Part shown: positions 29,793 to 39,067 of the stretch, one piece after another
Layout: every line of letters begins with the position of its first letter
Position numbering within the stretch: the first letter of the stretch is position 1
Assembly (NCBI GenBank): GCA_035527535.1
Contig: DATLAK010000012.1
Coordinates: forward strand, 1-57,277
Reading direction: 5' to 3'
DNA length: 57,277 bases
Origin: Armatimonadota bacterium
GTDB lineage: Bacteria; Armatimonadota; Hebobacteria; GCA-020354555; CP070648
Program-made: the position numbers and the translations under genes
Notes under the pieces: generated by a model
Told to the model about the DNA's origin: nothing
What the model saw: only the letters and a program-made list of their open reading frames with translations
Database searches by the model: none

Positions 29793-29815
29793 GCCGATTG
29801 GAGGGAGACTTGAGC

Positions 29816-31627
29816 ATGGGCAAAGCCTTGGCCGTCTGTTGCCTGGCGACAGTGATGTGCGTCGCCGCGTGGGCGCAGGAGCCTCCTGCGCCTGCCGCCG
29901 CCCCGGACGCGGCGGCGACCGCCGTGCAGCCCGGGAGCGAGGGCGAGGCCGCGCCGCCGGCGGCGGCCGAAACGCCCGCCGCCGCGGAACCCGCGGCCGA
30001 AGAGCCGGGGCCGCCGATCGTCGCCATCGAGGTGCGCGGCACCGAGCACATCGCGGCCGACACCATTACCGCCGCCCTCAGCGCTCACATCGGCGATCCC
30101 TACAGCGACACGGTCGCGGCCGCGCAAGAAAAGGCGGTGCGGCAGCTAGGATGGTTCTACGACGTTTCGGTCACCAGCGAAGAAGCCGCGCAAGGCGTGC
30201 GCCTGGTGGTGAATGTCGTCGAGAACCCGGTTTACCAGGGCATCGTCATCGAGGGCAACACCGTCTTCAGCCAGCAGGAGCTTCTGGCGGTGATGCAGAC
30301 CAAGCCGGGCGAAGTGGGCAACAACCGCGTGATCATCAGTGACATGGCGGTGATCGCCGACAAGTACCACGCCGCCGGCTACATCTTCGCGCAGATCGTG
30401 GACGTGGCCACCGACACCGCGACCGGCAACCTGGTGGTGACCCTGGTCGAGGGCAAAGTCGAGGAGGTGCGGGTCACCGGCAACCACAAGACCAAGACCT
30501 ACGTCATCACGCGTGAGATGCGCACCAAACCTGGCGACATCCTCAACAACGGGCGCCTGCGGCGCGACCTCGACCGCCTCATCAACCTTGACATCTTCCA
30601 GGACGTCTCGGCGCAGCCGTCGGTCGGCAGCGCGCCGGGGCTGGTGGTGGCGACGGTCAACGTGGTGGAGAAGAAGACCGGGCTGGCGGCGGCGGGAGTG
30701 GGCTACAGTTCGGTGCAGAAGCTCGTCGGGTTCGTGGACCTGGCGGAGTCCAACCTCGGCGGCACCGCGCAGCAGGTGACGCTACGCACCGAGTTCGGCG
30801 GGCGCGACAGCTACGAGCTCGGCTATTTCAATCCGTGGACGGCTGCGCCCGCGACGAGCCTGCGCGTAGGGCTCTACCGTAAGATCATCCTGCGCGAGGC
30901 ATTCAGCGAGAACCAGAGCTTCCTCTACGACGAGAAGCGCAGCGGCGGCAACGTCACCTGGAGCCGGCCGCTCGGCGACAGCGAAACCACGCGCATCTTC
31001 GCGACTCTGCGCGCCGATTCGGTGTCGGTGCGCCAGGCCCAGGACGCGGGATTGCCCGACATCATCGCGCTGCAGCGGGGCGAGGACGTGCGCAGCGTGG
31101 CGCTGGCCTTGCGCAACGACACGCGCAACATCGTCGCCAACCCCACCCGGGGCGGGCTCAACAGCCTCTCCGCGGAGTTCGCGGGATGGTTGGGCGGCAC
31201 CAGCTTCAACAAGTTCGGGGCCGACGTCCGCCGCTACTTCCGCGCCGGGGGCAAGCGCATCTTCGCCGCACGGGTGCTGCTCGGCCTGACCTCGGGCAAC
31301 CCGCCCTTCCTGGAGCAGTATCTGCTGGGGGGCGGCGAGACCCTGCGCGGCTACCGCAATGACCGCTTCCCCGGCACGCGTATGGCGTTGCTCAACACCG
31401 AGCTGCGCATGCCGATCCAAGAAAGCATCGCCGGCGTGCTGTTCGCGGACGTCGGCGACGCCTGGGGCGGCGCCTTCGCCCGCGACCTCGGCGACGCCGA
31501 CTTCAAGGCGCACTTCGGCTATGGCGTCGGCGTGCGCCTGATCACCCCCATCGGCCCTATCCGCATAGACTACGGCATCGGCACCGAGGGCCAGGAGACG
31601 CATTTCAGCATCGGCCATGCATTCTAG
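29816..31627 (+). CDS. bamA: Outer membrane protein assembly factor BamA
   Basis: A 603-residue Omp85 protein that folds and inserts beta-barrels in the outer membrane. It has a signal peptide (GKALAVCCLATVMCVAAWA, cleavage near 21), an Ala/Pro/Glu-rich linker to about residue 62, then three POTRA domains (IVAIEVRGTEHI; YQGIVIEGNTVF; VEEVRVTGNHKT) and a 16-strand-type barrel from about 300. The barrel contains GGGETLRGYRNDRF, the conserved L6 loop (VRGF/Y motif), and ends in an aromatic residue (SIGHAF), the usual outer-membrane signal. E. coli BamA has five POTRAs and about 810 residues. The ATG at 29816 follows ggaggga; an in-frame GTG at 29789 is less likely. Confidence 0.94.
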   Translation: MGKALAVCCLATVMCVAAWAQEPPAPAAAPDAAATAVQPGSEGEAAPPAAAETPAAAEPAAEEPGPPIVAIEVRGTEHIAADTITAALSAHIGDPYSDTVAAAQEKAVRQLGWFYDVSVTSEEAAQGVRLVVNVVENPVYQGIVIEGNTVFSQQELLAVMQTKPGEVGNNRVIISDMAVIADKYHAAGYIFAQIVDVATDTATGNLVVTLVEGKVEEVRVTGNHKTKTYVITREMRTKPGDILNNGRLRRDLDRLINLDIFQDVSAQPSVGSAPGLVVATVNVVEKKTGLAAAGVGYSSVQKLVGFVDLAESNLGGTAQQVTLRTEFGGRDSYELGYFNPWTAAPATSLRVGLYRKIILREAFSENQSFLYDEKRSGGNVTWSRPLGDSETTRIFATLRADSVSVRQAQDAGLPDIIALQRGEDVRSVALALRNDTRNIVANPTRGGLNSLSAEFAGWLGGTSFNKFGADVRRYFRAGGKRIFAARVLLGLTSGNPPFLEQYLLGGGETLRGYRNDRFPGTRMALLNTELRMPIQESIAGVLFADVGDAWGGAFARDLGDADFKAHFGYGVGVRLITPIGPIRIDYGIGTEGQETHFSIGHAF

Positions 31628-31702
31628 TCAGGGCCGGCGGGACGTGATCGGCGCTTCCCTTACCGCGGAGCGCCGAGTTCGGACTACGAAAGGAGACGTG
31701 AA

Positions 31703-32350
31703 TTGATCAAGCAAGCGGCGGCGGTCCTGATCGCCTGCGCTATGGTCGCGTCGCCGGCCGCCCCGGCGGCGCTGGCGCAGGAACGCGCGCCCCGTCTGGG
31801 CGTGGTTGACATGAGCAAGGTGTTTGACGGGTACAAGCAGTTCCAGGAATCGGAGAAGACCTACCAGGAGTTCATGCGCGCGCGCCAGGCCGAATTCGTC
31901 GAGCGCGCGAGCCTGCGCCTGCTGGGCGAGGACGAGCTCAAGGAATACCAGAACTTGAAGGCGGTGATCGCCCCCAGCGACGAGCAGAAGCAGCGCATGG
32001 AGCAACTCAAGGAGACGGCGCGGACGCGCGACATGGAGCTCAAGGGCCTGCAGGTCGTGTCCAACCCGACCGAGGAGAACAAGCGGCGCATGACCGAGCT
32101 CCAGGAGCTGGCGCGCAAGAGCGACGACGAACTCTCACAGCTCCAGAAGCGCATGGAGGAAGAAATCAGCCAGCGCAACAAGGAGCTCTCAGACAACCTC
32201 AATCACCAGATCGAGACGGCCCTGGCGGCGGTGGCGAAGGACAAGCAGATTGACGTGGTGCTGACCAAGGAGGTCGTGCTCTACGGCGGTCGCGACCTGA
32301 CTCCGGACCTGCTGACCAAGCTCAACGCGACGGCGGCTCCGAGCCAGTAG
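31703..32350 (+). CDS. OmpH/Skp-family periplasmic chaperone
   Basis: A 215-residue Skp-like chaperone that holds unfolded outer-membrane proteins. The start is TTG 31703 with aaaggag upstream. A signal peptide ends at LAQERA (about 27). Mature sequence starts LGVVDMSKVFDGYKQFQESEK, the family N-terminal strand and helix. The tentacle-like coiled coil runs from about 50 to 175, and the last segment KDKQIDVVLTKEVVLYGGRDLTPDLL is the family's C-terminal strand. It follows bamA, the standard order in diderms. Confidence 0.9.
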   Translation: MIKQAAAVLIACAMVASPAAPAALAQERAPRLGVVDMSKVFDGYKQFQESEKTYQEFMRARQAEFVERASLRLLGEDELKEYQNLKAVIAPSDEQKQRMEQLKETARTRDMELKGLQVVSNPTEENKRRMTELQELARKSDDELSQLQKRMEEEISQRNKELSDNLNHQIETALAAVAKDKQIDVVLTKEVVLYGGRDLTPDLLTKLNATAAPSQ

Positions 32351-32390
32351 AGCGCGACCGCCCCACGGGCGCGTCCAGCGGGTAGGCGGC

Positions 32391-33527
32391 GTGAGGTCAT
32401 CCTGCGGCATCGTCAGATGGTGGGGGGGAGTGGCGCTGGTCGGCGTCGTGGTCGCCGCCGGTGCCGGCTGCGCATCCCCGCCGGCGCGGCCCCCGCGCGT
32501 CGGCTACGCGCGATTGGAGGCCCTGGTCCCCCTCCATCCGGGTTACGTGTCGATCGCGGAGCTGGAGCGATGGGCGCGAAGCGCCCGCACCGCGGCGCGA
32601 GAGGCCGGGCCTGCCCTGTCAACGCCCGCAGCTCTGAGCTTCCCGCCGCCCCGGGGCGGCGAGCTCGACCGGCCGCAGGCGCAGGCAGTGATCGGGCGCC
32701 TGGAGCAACTGCACGAGCAGGAACTGGCGCGCCTCGCGCAGCAACTGGAGCAGCGCGACCAAGCACAGCTCGCGCGCCGGGCGCGGGAGGCTGCGCGCGA
32801 GGCTGATGCGCTCGATGCGCAGCGGCGCATCGAGCTGCGGCGGGAGTTCGAGGATGGACGCCGACAGGTGCTGCTCGCATCGCGGGCCCAGGGGTTCGAC
32901 CTGAGCGTGCGCGTCGCCGAGTTGCAGCGCGCGCTGGCGCAGGCCGGTCCGGGAACGGTACGCGCGGCGACCCAGGAGCAACTGCAGGCGGCCGAGACGC
33001 AGTTGAGCCAGGCATCGCGGAACCAGGCCGAGCGCATCGCCGTGCTGCAGCGGCGCTATGACGAGCAACTGGCGTCCCTGCGGCAGGCGGCGAACGCGCA
33101 GGTGGCGCGGGAGGTGGAGACGCTTCGCCAGTCGCTGGTGCGGCAGCGCGCGGAGGAGCTGGCCGCCGAGCGCGCTCGGGCCGCGGCCGGCCGGCGCCGG
33201 TTGACGGTGGAGGCGGCGCTGCCGGGTACGCAGGTCGCGGCGGTGGCGCCGGGGGCGCTGGGCGATGATCTCGGGCGCGCCGCCGACTTGCTGCACAGCG
33301 AGTCGCGGCGCTGGTCGCAGGATGAAATGCGCGATGCCGGGGAACTCGCTCGACGCCGGCAGGAACTGCTGGACTTCGTGAGGCAAGATACGCGCATGAC
33401 GGCCGAGGCGCTGGCACGCGCCCGCAACTGGCGCATCGAGTGGGCGCCCCCCGGCGCCGGCCGCCGGGCGACGAGGGATGTGACCGCGCGCGCCGAAGAG
33501 TGGCTGCGCGCGTATTGGGGCGCATGA
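32391..33527 (+). CDS. Coiled-coil lipoprotein, unknown
   Basis: A 378-residue envelope lipoprotein. GTG 32391 begins a signal sequence (VALVGVVVAAGAGC) whose Cys near residue 27 forms a lipobox. Residues 95-260 are almost entirely long Arg/Glu/Gln/Ala helix, a strong coiled coil with OmpH-like heptads, and a second helix covers 290-375. HPGYVSIAELERW before the coil is the nearest to a conserved motif. It sits between ompH and lpxD, so it probably works in periplasmic chaperoning or envelope spacing. It may be an extended Skp relative. Not recognised as a named family. Confidence 0.75.
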   Translation: MRSSCGIVRWWGGVALVGVVVAAGAGCASPPARPPRVGYARLEALVPLHPGYVSIAELERWARSARTAAREAGPALSTPAALSFPPPRGGELDRPQAQAVIGRLEQLHEQELARLAQQLEQRDQAQLARRAREAAREADALDAQRRIELRREFEDGRRQVLLASRAQGFDLSVRVAELQRALAQAGPGTVRAATQEQLQAAETQLSQASRNQAERIAVLQRRYDEQLASLRQAANAQVAREVETLRQSLVRQRAEELAAERARAAAGRRRLTVEAALPGTQVAAVAPGALGDDLGRAADLLHSESRRWSQDEMRDAGELARRRQELLDFVRQDTRMTAEALARARNWRIEWAPPGAGRRATRDVTARAEEWLRAYWGA

Positions 33528-33537
33528 GGAGATGCCC

Positions 33538-34596
33538 GTGCCCGCACTGACTCTGGAGCAGCTGGCGCAGAAGCTGGGGGGCGAGGCGGTGGGCCCCGGC
33601 GAGCTGGTGATAGCGGGCGTGTCGAGCTACGAGAGCGCGGGCGGTTCCGACCTGGCCTTCGTGGACAGCCCGCGCCTGCTGCCGCTGGCCGAGCGCAGCC
33701 GTGCGGCTGCGCTCATCGTCCCGCGCGAGATCGTCTCCGCCGCCAAGCCCATCATCCGCGCTGACAACCCGCGCCTGGCGTTCGCCCAGGCGCTGGATCT
33801 GTTCTCCCCCCGGCGGCGGCCGCTCCCAGGGGTGCACCCGACGACGGTGATGGGCGCCGACGTTGAGATGGCGGAGGGAGTCTACGTCGGTCCCTACGTC
33901 GTGCTTGGCAGCGGCGTTCGGCTGGGACGCGGGGTTGAGCTGCACGCCCTGACCTTCATCGGCGACAACGTTGAGGTAGGCGCGGACACGGTGCTCTACC
34001 CCCGGGTTAGCGTCTATCACGACGTGCGCATCGGGGCGCGCTGCATCATCCACTCCGGCTGTGTCATCGGCGGCGACGGTTTCGGCTTCGTGCAGGGCGC
34101 CTGCGGGGAGCGCGTCAAGATGCCGCAGGTGGGAACGGTGCTCATCGAGGACGAAGTCGAGATCGGGGCCAATTGCGCTATTGACCGGGCCACCACCGAT
34201 GCGACTACTATCGGCCGCGGCACCAAGATAGACAACCTGGTGCAGATCGGCCACAACGTCAATATCGGGCGCAACTGCATCATCGTCGCCCAGGTCGGCC
34301 TCTCCGGCAGCGTCCAGGTCGGGGACGGGGCGGTGCTCGCGGGCCAGGCTGGCGTGGCCGACCACGTCACCATCGGCGCCGGCGCGAAGCTGTGCGCGCA
34401 GACGGGCGCCACCGGCGACGTGCCGGCGGACACGGTGGTGTCCGGCTTTCCCGCGCGGCCGCACAAGGAGCGGCTCAAGATCGAGGCGAGCCTGCGCAAG
34501 CTGCCCGACGCGCTGGCGGAGCTGCGCGCTTTGCGCCGACGGGTGCAGGAACTGGAGGAGCGCCTGCAACGAGGCGACGCGCCCGACAGCGGCTGA
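33538..34596 (+). CDS. lpxD: UDP-3-O-acylglucosamine N-acyltransferase
   Basis: LpxD adds the second hydroxy-acyl chain, at the amine, in lipid A synthesis. The 352-residue protein starts LTLEQLAQKLGGE with the uridine-binding N-domain (ending near 95, PLPGVHPTTVMGADV). Left-handed beta-helix hexads then cover about 100-300, with the catalytic histidine in VQIGHNVNIGRN and the family motif GDGFGF. A C-terminal helix follows. The GTG at 33538 is chosen because gaggag is six bases upstream; the ATG at 33532 touches that site. It shows the organism makes lipid A-type LPS, though no other lpx gene is in the window. Confidence 0.95.
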   Translation: MPALTLEQLAQKLGGEAVGPGELVIAGVSSYESAGGSDLAFVDSPRLLPLAERSRAAALIVPREIVSAAKPIIRADNPRLAFAQALDLFSPRRRPLPGVHPTTVMGADVEMAEGVYVGPYVVLGSGVRLGRGVELHALTFIGDNVEVGADTVLYPRVSVYHDVRIGARCIIHSGCVIGGDGFGFVQGACGERVKMPQVGTVLIEDEVEIGANCAIDRATTDATTIGRGTKIDNLVQIGHNVNIGRNCIIVAQVGLSGSVQVGDGAVLAGQAGVADHVTIGAGAKLCAQTGATGDVPADTVVSGFPARPHKERLKIEASLRKLPDALAELRALRRRVQELEERLQRGDAPDSG

Positions 34597-34645
34597 TCCA
34601 CCGTCCGCTTCCTGCGCGAGCGGCCAGCGGCCCCGGCGAACAACC

Positions 34646-35359
34646 ATGCGCCTTACATTCTGGGCAGCGGTCACCGCCCTGGCCGTGGCCGCGGTGGGCG
34701 GCATGTGGCTGACCTCGCGTCGCATCTCCCCACGCGAGCTGGCGCCCCTCGTCGCCCCCGACCTCCAGGTCAAGTTCGAGCACGTCACCGTGCGCGGCCG
34801 CGCGGGAGACGACCGCTGGTGGGAGCTGGAGGCGGAGAGCGTGGAGCTCACCAAAGACCAGCGTCTGACCCGGCTCGATGGTCTGCGCCACGCGAGCCTC
34901 TACTACCGGAAGCAGCGGCAGCTCACGGCGCGCGCGGCGTGGGCCCGGCTGCAGTCCCCGGCGGGTGACCTCGAGTTGGGCGGCGGCGTCGAGGTGGCCT
35001 CGCCCGCCGGGCTGGTGCTGCGCGCGGAGCTGCTGCGCTGGCAGGCGCGACCGGAGCGCCTCGATTCCGCCGGGCCGGTAACGATCACCATGGGCGACAC
35101 GACGGTCACGGCGCCGCGGGCCTCCTACTCGGCGCGCACCCAGCAGATAGTATGCGACGGCGGCGTGCAGATCGCGCAGGGTCGCGACCGCCTGCGCGCA
35201 GATCGCCTCACCGCGGACCTGGTCGCGGAGACGTTGGAGCTCGCGGGCGGGGTGCGCATGCGAGCGCGAGTTGAAGAGGGTCGGGAGCTGGCGGAGGGCG
35301 CGGGGCTGCTGGGGGCGATGCCGAAGCTGCTGGAGAAGGCGCCAAGGGAGGGACGCTAG
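34646..35359 (+). CDS. lptC: LPS export periplasmic anchor LptC
   Basis: A 237-residue single-pass protein: TM helix at about 4-24 (FWAAVTALAVAAVGGMWL), then an OstA-type beta-jellyroll repeating strands (VKFEHVTVRGRAGDDRWWELEAESVEL, LTARAAWARL, DLELGGGVEV, TITMGDTTVTAPRASYSARTQQIVCDGG). Family members take LPS from LptBFG and pass it to LptA. It is longer than E. coli LptC (191) and carries extra OstA strands. The stop overlaps the next GTG by one base, so it is coupled to lptA. Confidence 0.88.
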   Translation: MRLTFWAAVTALAVAAVGGMWLTSRRISPRELAPLVAPDLQVKFEHVTVRGRAGDDRWWELEAESVELTKDQRLTRLDGLRHASLYYRKQRQLTARAAWARLQSPAGDLELGGGVEVASPAGLVLRAELLRWQARPERLDSAGPVTITMGDTTVTAPRASYSARTQQIVCDGGVQIAQGRDRLRADRLTADLVAETLELAGGVRMRARVEEGRELAEGAGLLGAMPKLLEKAPREGR

Positions 35360-36270
35360 TGCGCGCGTGGTCATGGGCGGCGGCCGGGGTGCTGTTGGCG
35401 GTGATCGCCGCCAGTTGCCTCGATCGCGGGCCATCACACCGGGCCGATGCTCGACCGCAGGCGGCGGCCGCCACGACCACCGCCGAGCCTGCCCCCGGGG
35501 GCGGGACGGCCGCGGCTGCGCCCAAGCCGGAGCCCGCGAACAACACCACCCACGAGGTAGTGCTGGAGCATGCCGACCGCGTGCGCTACGACCACCCTAC
35601 CAAGCAGTACGAACTGACGGGGGCGGTGGTCGTGCGCCACGAGGACGGCGTGCTGCGGGCGCAGACCATGCGCCTCAACCGCGAGACGAAAAAGGGCGAC
35701 GCCAGCGGCGACCTGTCCTTCACCAATGGCCGGACCGTGGTGACCGCGCAGCGGCTGGAGATAGACTTCGATGCGCGCGAGGTCGTGTTCAAGGGCGAGG
35801 TGCGCCTGGTGACGCAGAAGCGGCCCGAGCCTAAGTCGGGGGCGGAAAAGCCGGCGGCGGCGCCCGCGGCGAAGGCCCCCGACGAACAGGAGCAGCCCTT
35901 CCGCGAGTACTGGAGCGACCACACCGAGATCAGGTGCCCGGAGCTGGTTTACAATTACCGCGACGACCGGGCGCTGGCGCGCGGAGGGGTTGCCGCGCGG
36001 CAGAAGGACCGCACCGGCCGCGCGGACGAAGCGGTGTACACCGACCAGGATGAGCTGCTGGTGCTGACCGGCAAGGTCGAAATGAAGGACGAGCGCGGCC
36101 AGACCTTCCGCGCCGACAAGATCACCGTGTCGGTGAAAGAAGACTGGCTGGAGGCGGAGGGCGGAGTGGCCAGCCGCCTGCTGGTGGAGCAGGAGAAAAG
36201 CCCGCCGCCGGCCGCTGAGCCCGCCCCCCCCACGCAGGAGCAGCCGGCGGAGACTACGTACGGTCCGTAG
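35359..36270 (+). CDS. lptA: LptA/OstA-family LPS transport protein, lipobox form
   Basis: A 303-residue protein starting GTG 35359, overlapping the lptC stop. The signal region ends AVIAASC, a lipobox, so unlike soluble E. coli LptA it may be lipid-anchored. A Pro/Ala/Thr linker (about 25-65) leads into OstA strands: HADRVRYDHPTKQYELTGAVVV, LRAQTMRLNR, TAQRLEIDFDAREVVFKGEV. After a second Pro/Ala/Lys insert, a further OstA block follows (IRCPELVYNYRDDRALARGG, FRADKITVSVKEDWLEAEGG). A Pro-rich tail ends it. It bridges LPS across the periplasm. No LptB gene follows. Confidence 0.85.
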   Translation: MRAWSWAAAGVLLAVIAASCLDRGPSHRADARPQAAAATTTAEPAPGGGTAAAAPKPEPANNTTHEVVLEHADRVRYDHPTKQYELTGAVVVRHEDGVLRAQTMRLNRETKKGDASGDLSFTNGRTVVTAQRLEIDFDAREVVFKGEVRLVTQKRPEPKSGAEKPAAAPAAKAPDEQEQPFREYWSDHTEIRCPELVYNYRDDRALARGGVAARQKDRTGRADEAVYTDQDELLVLTGKVEMKDERGQTFRADKITVSVKEDWLEAEGGVASRLLVEQEKSPPPAAEPAPPTQEQPAETTYGP

Positions 36271-36425
36271 CCTCCGTCGCCCCCAGCCGACCTCCCCATG
36301 CGGGCTCTGCGGCCTGCCCGGCACACATGATCGGGGCAGGACTGACCACGATTACGGCGAACAACTGCGGTGGACGCCTGCCCGCGGCCGTCGCTCGTGG
36401 GCGCAGGCCGGCTGAGGGCCGAGCC

Positions 36426-37784
36426 GTGAAGACCGACGTGCGCATCGTGGAGATCGAGCCCCGCGTCGAGCAGGAGGCGTTCCGCACGCCGCTGGTGTCC
36501 GGTGCCGGGATCGTGCGCACACACACCCGCTTGACCGTGCGCGCGCGGGTGGAGAACGGCCTCGGGCATACCGCTGACGGATACGGCTGCACGCTGCTCG
36601 GCTACATGTGGGCCTACCCCAGTGACACCCTCGCCCCCGAAGAGCGCGACGCGGCGATGCGCGACGTGGCAACCGCGTTCTGCCGGAAGGCGGCGGCCTG
36701 CCGGGTGCAGGCTCATCCCATCGAGCTGTTCCTGGAGTTGAAGCCGGAGCTGCCGGTGATCGCGGCGGAGGTGAGTCGGCGCCACTCGGCGCCTTGCCAC
36801 ATGCCGACGCTGGCGACGCTGGTGTGCTCCTCGGCGGTGGACGCGGCGGTGCACGACGCCTTTGGCCGCGTCAACGATATCTGCGCCTACGACGGCTGCG
36901 GGCGCGAGTTCATGGCGCGCGACCTGGGCGCCTATCTGGGTCCGTCCTTTGATGGGTGCTATCCTGCGGACTACCTGCGCCGCGAGTACGTGCCCGAGCT
37001 GCCGGTCTTTCACCTGGTGGGGGCCGCCGACAAGCTCACTCACGCCGACCTGGGAGCGGAGGATCCCCGGGACGGCCTGCCCAACTGCCTGCAGGATTGG
37101 ATCGAGCGCGACGGCGTCTTCTGCTTCAAGGTCGAGCTGCGCGGGCGCGACCTGGACTGGGACCTCGAGCGCCTGCAGCAGGTCGCGGCGACCGCGTCGC
37201 GCGGCGCCAGCGACTACAGCCTCAGCGCCGACGCCAACGAGATGTGCGAGGGTCCGGGCTACTGCGTCGAGCTGCTGCAACGACTGCAGGTGGATTGCCC
37301 TGACGCCTTCGCGCGCTTGCTCTATCTCGAGCAGCCCACGGAGCGCGACCTCACCGCCCGCCACTTCGACATGCACGAGCTGGCGGCGATCAAGCCGGTG
37401 ATCGTGGACGAAAGCGTCACCGGCCCGGAGGAGTTGGAGCTGGCGCACCGGCTGGGGTGGTCGGGGGTCACGCTCAAGACCTGCAAGGGGCATTCGGCCT
37501 GCCTGCTCTACATCGCCCAGGCGGCGCAGGCGCGGATGCTCTACACGGTGCAGGACCTCGCCAATCCGGGGCTGGCGCTGGTGCACTCGGCGGGGCTGGC
37601 GGCGCGCAGCTTCCCGCTGCGGGGGGTGGAATACAGCGCGCGGCAGCTCGTCCCGTGGGCGGCGCCGGCGGTGCAGCGCGCGCACCAGGCGCTCTTTCGC
37701 GTGCGCGGCGGCCGCATCCAGACCGAAAGCCTATCCCCGGTCGGGCTGGGCTACGCCGATGCCGCGCTCGGTGCGCCCGCATGA
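36426..37784 (+). CDS. Enolase-superfamily (mandelate racemase-like) enzyme
   Basis: A 452-residue enolase-superfamily member. Capping domain about 1-150; barrel motifs in order: CFKVELRGRD (catalytic Lys region), SADANE (metal Asp), LYLEQPT (metal Glu), VIVDESV (metal Asp/Glu) and GVTLKTCKGHSA (Lys). These enzymes abstract the proton alpha to a carboxylate, in sugar-acid dehydration or racemisation. The substrate is unknown. I chose GTG 36426 with gaggg upstream; the open frame to 36327 adds Arg/Ala-rich sequence without homology. It converges on no LPS function, so it is probably a separate unit within the run. Confidence 0.8.
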   Translation: MKTDVRIVEIEPRVEQEAFRTPLVSGAGIVRTHTRLTVRARVENGLGHTADGYGCTLLGYMWAYPSDTLAPEERDAAMRDVATAFCRKAAACRVQAHPIELFLELKPELPVIAAEVSRRHSAPCHMPTLATLVCSSAVDAAVHDAFGRVNDICAYDGCGREFMARDLGAYLGPSFDGCYPADYLRREYVPELPVFHLVGAADKLTHADLGAEDPRDGLPNCLQDWIERDGVFCFKVELRGRDLDWDLERLQQVAATASRGASDYSLSADANEMCEGPGYCVELLQRLQVDCPDAFARLLYLEQPTERDLTARHFDMHELAAIKPVIVDESVTGPEELELAHRLGWSGVTLKTCKGHSACLLYIAQAAQARMLYTVQDLANPGLALVHSAGLAARSFPLRGVEYSARQLVPWAAPAVQRAHQALFRVRGGRIQTESLSPVGLGYADAALGAPA

Positions 37785-37824
37785 TACGGTCAACCGCCGC
37801 CGGGTGAGAGGGGAGCACAGGCCG

Positions 37825-38958
37825 ATGCACGGCTCCATCCGTTTGGGCACCATCGCCGGGATCTCCATTGACCTGCACTTCACGTGGTTCATCATCTTCG
37901 CCGTGGTGGCGCTGGTGATTACCGCGGGTCTACCCGGGATCGCGCCCGGCATCCCGCCGGGCCTGCAGTGGGGGCTGGGGATCGGCGTTGCGCTCGTGTT
38001 CTTCGCCTCGCTGGTATTGCACGAACTCGCGCATTCGCTGGTTGCGAAGCGCCTGGGGATCGGCATCTCCGGCATCACCCTCTTCATCTTCGGCGGGGTC
38101 TCGCGCATGACGTCGGAGCCGAAGTCCGCCGGCGACGAGCTGAAGATGGCGATCGTCGGCCCCGCCACCAGCGCCCTGCTCGGCGTGGTCTTCCTCGCCC
38201 TGTGGGTGGCGGCCGTCGCCGCCGGCGCCGCGCCCGCGGTTCGGTTCGGCCTGCATTGGCTGGGCCTGATGAACCTCTTCCTCGCCGGATTCAACCTGCT
38301 GCCGGGGTTCCCCCTCGACGGCGGGCGGGTGCTGCGCGCGATTATCTGGTCCGCGACCGGCGACCTCCGCCATGCGACCTACATCGCATCCACGGCGGGG
38401 CAAGGCGTGGCCTATTCGCTCATGGCGGCGGGCATCCTGGCGTTGTTCGGGCGCATTCCACGCATTCCAGCGGCCAACGGCTGGCTGCTGCTCGTGGTCG
38501 GCTGGTTCCTGCTGGACGCGGCGCGCTCCAGCTATCAGCAGCAGGTGCTGCGGAGCGCGCTGTCGGGGGTGCGGGTGCGCGACATGATGACGCCCGAGGT
38601 GGTGACCGTGCCCCCGGATGTCAGCCTGCAGCAAGCGGTGGATGAGTATTTCCTGCGCCTCAACCACGCGGCGTTCCCGGTGACCGAGGGGCCTCACCTG
38701 GCGGGCATGTTGTCGCTGGCGCACGTGCGTCAGGTTCCACGTGAGCAGTGGGGGCACACGCGCGTCGCCGACGTCGTGGAGCGGCTCGATCAGTCGCATT
38801 TCGTGCGCCCCGGCGACGACGCGTGGGAGGCGCTGGCGGCCATGGCCGGCGCCGATCGCGGGCGGCTGCTGGTGGTGGAGGGGACGGAGCTGGTCGGCAT
38901 CATCAGCCGCACCAACATCATGCGCTTCCTGCGCACCAAGATCGAGCTTGGGGTGTAA
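37825..38958 (+). CDS. Site-2 protease family (M50) membrane protease with CBS domains
   Basis: A 377-residue intramembrane zinc protease. The TM core has VLHELAHSLVAKRLG (HExxH) and NLLPGFPLDGGR (LDG motif supplying the third ligand), plus RMTSEPKSAGDEL, the S2P group III substrate strand. Six TM segments span about 15-235. The cytoplasmic tail (about 250-377) has a CBS pair (VRDMMTPEVVTVPPDVSL; GRLLVVEGTELVGIISRTNI), which binds adenosyl ligands and gates activity. Such proteases often release anti-sigma factors or other membrane-held regulators; the ECF sigma gene is 9 kb upstream. The ATG at 37825 follows ggggag. Confidence 0.9.
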   Translation: MHGSIRLGTIAGISIDLHFTWFIIFAVVALVITAGLPGIAPGIPPGLQWGLGIGVALVFFASLVLHELAHSLVAKRLGIGISGITLFIFGGVSRMTSEPKSAGDELKMAIVGPATSALLGVVFLALWVAAVAAGAAPAVRFGLHWLGLMNLFLAGFNLLPGFPLDGGRVLRAIIWSATGDLRHATYIASTAGQGVAYSLMAAGILALFGRIPRIPAANGWLLLVVGWFLLDAARSSYQQQVLRSALSGVRVRDMMTPEVVTVPPDVSLQQAVDEYFLRLNHAAFPVTEGPHLAGMLSLAHVRQVPREQWGHTRVADVVERLDQSHFVRPGDDAWEALAAMAGADRGRLLVVEGTELVGIISRTNIMRFLRTKIELGV

Positions 38959-39067
38959 CGCCGCCCTCGGCGCCGCGCGCAACACCAGCACCGATTCGCA
39001 GAAGTCCCCCGAGCGCCGCCGCGGCGCGGCCACGGACACCGGATGTTCGGCAGAGCCCCGCAGGCCC

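Noticed and set aside
32413-34854. 813-codon antisense frame across the lipoprotein-lpxD-lptC region
   Set aside because: It is antisense to three well-supported genes and has Pro/Ala/Arg low complexity.
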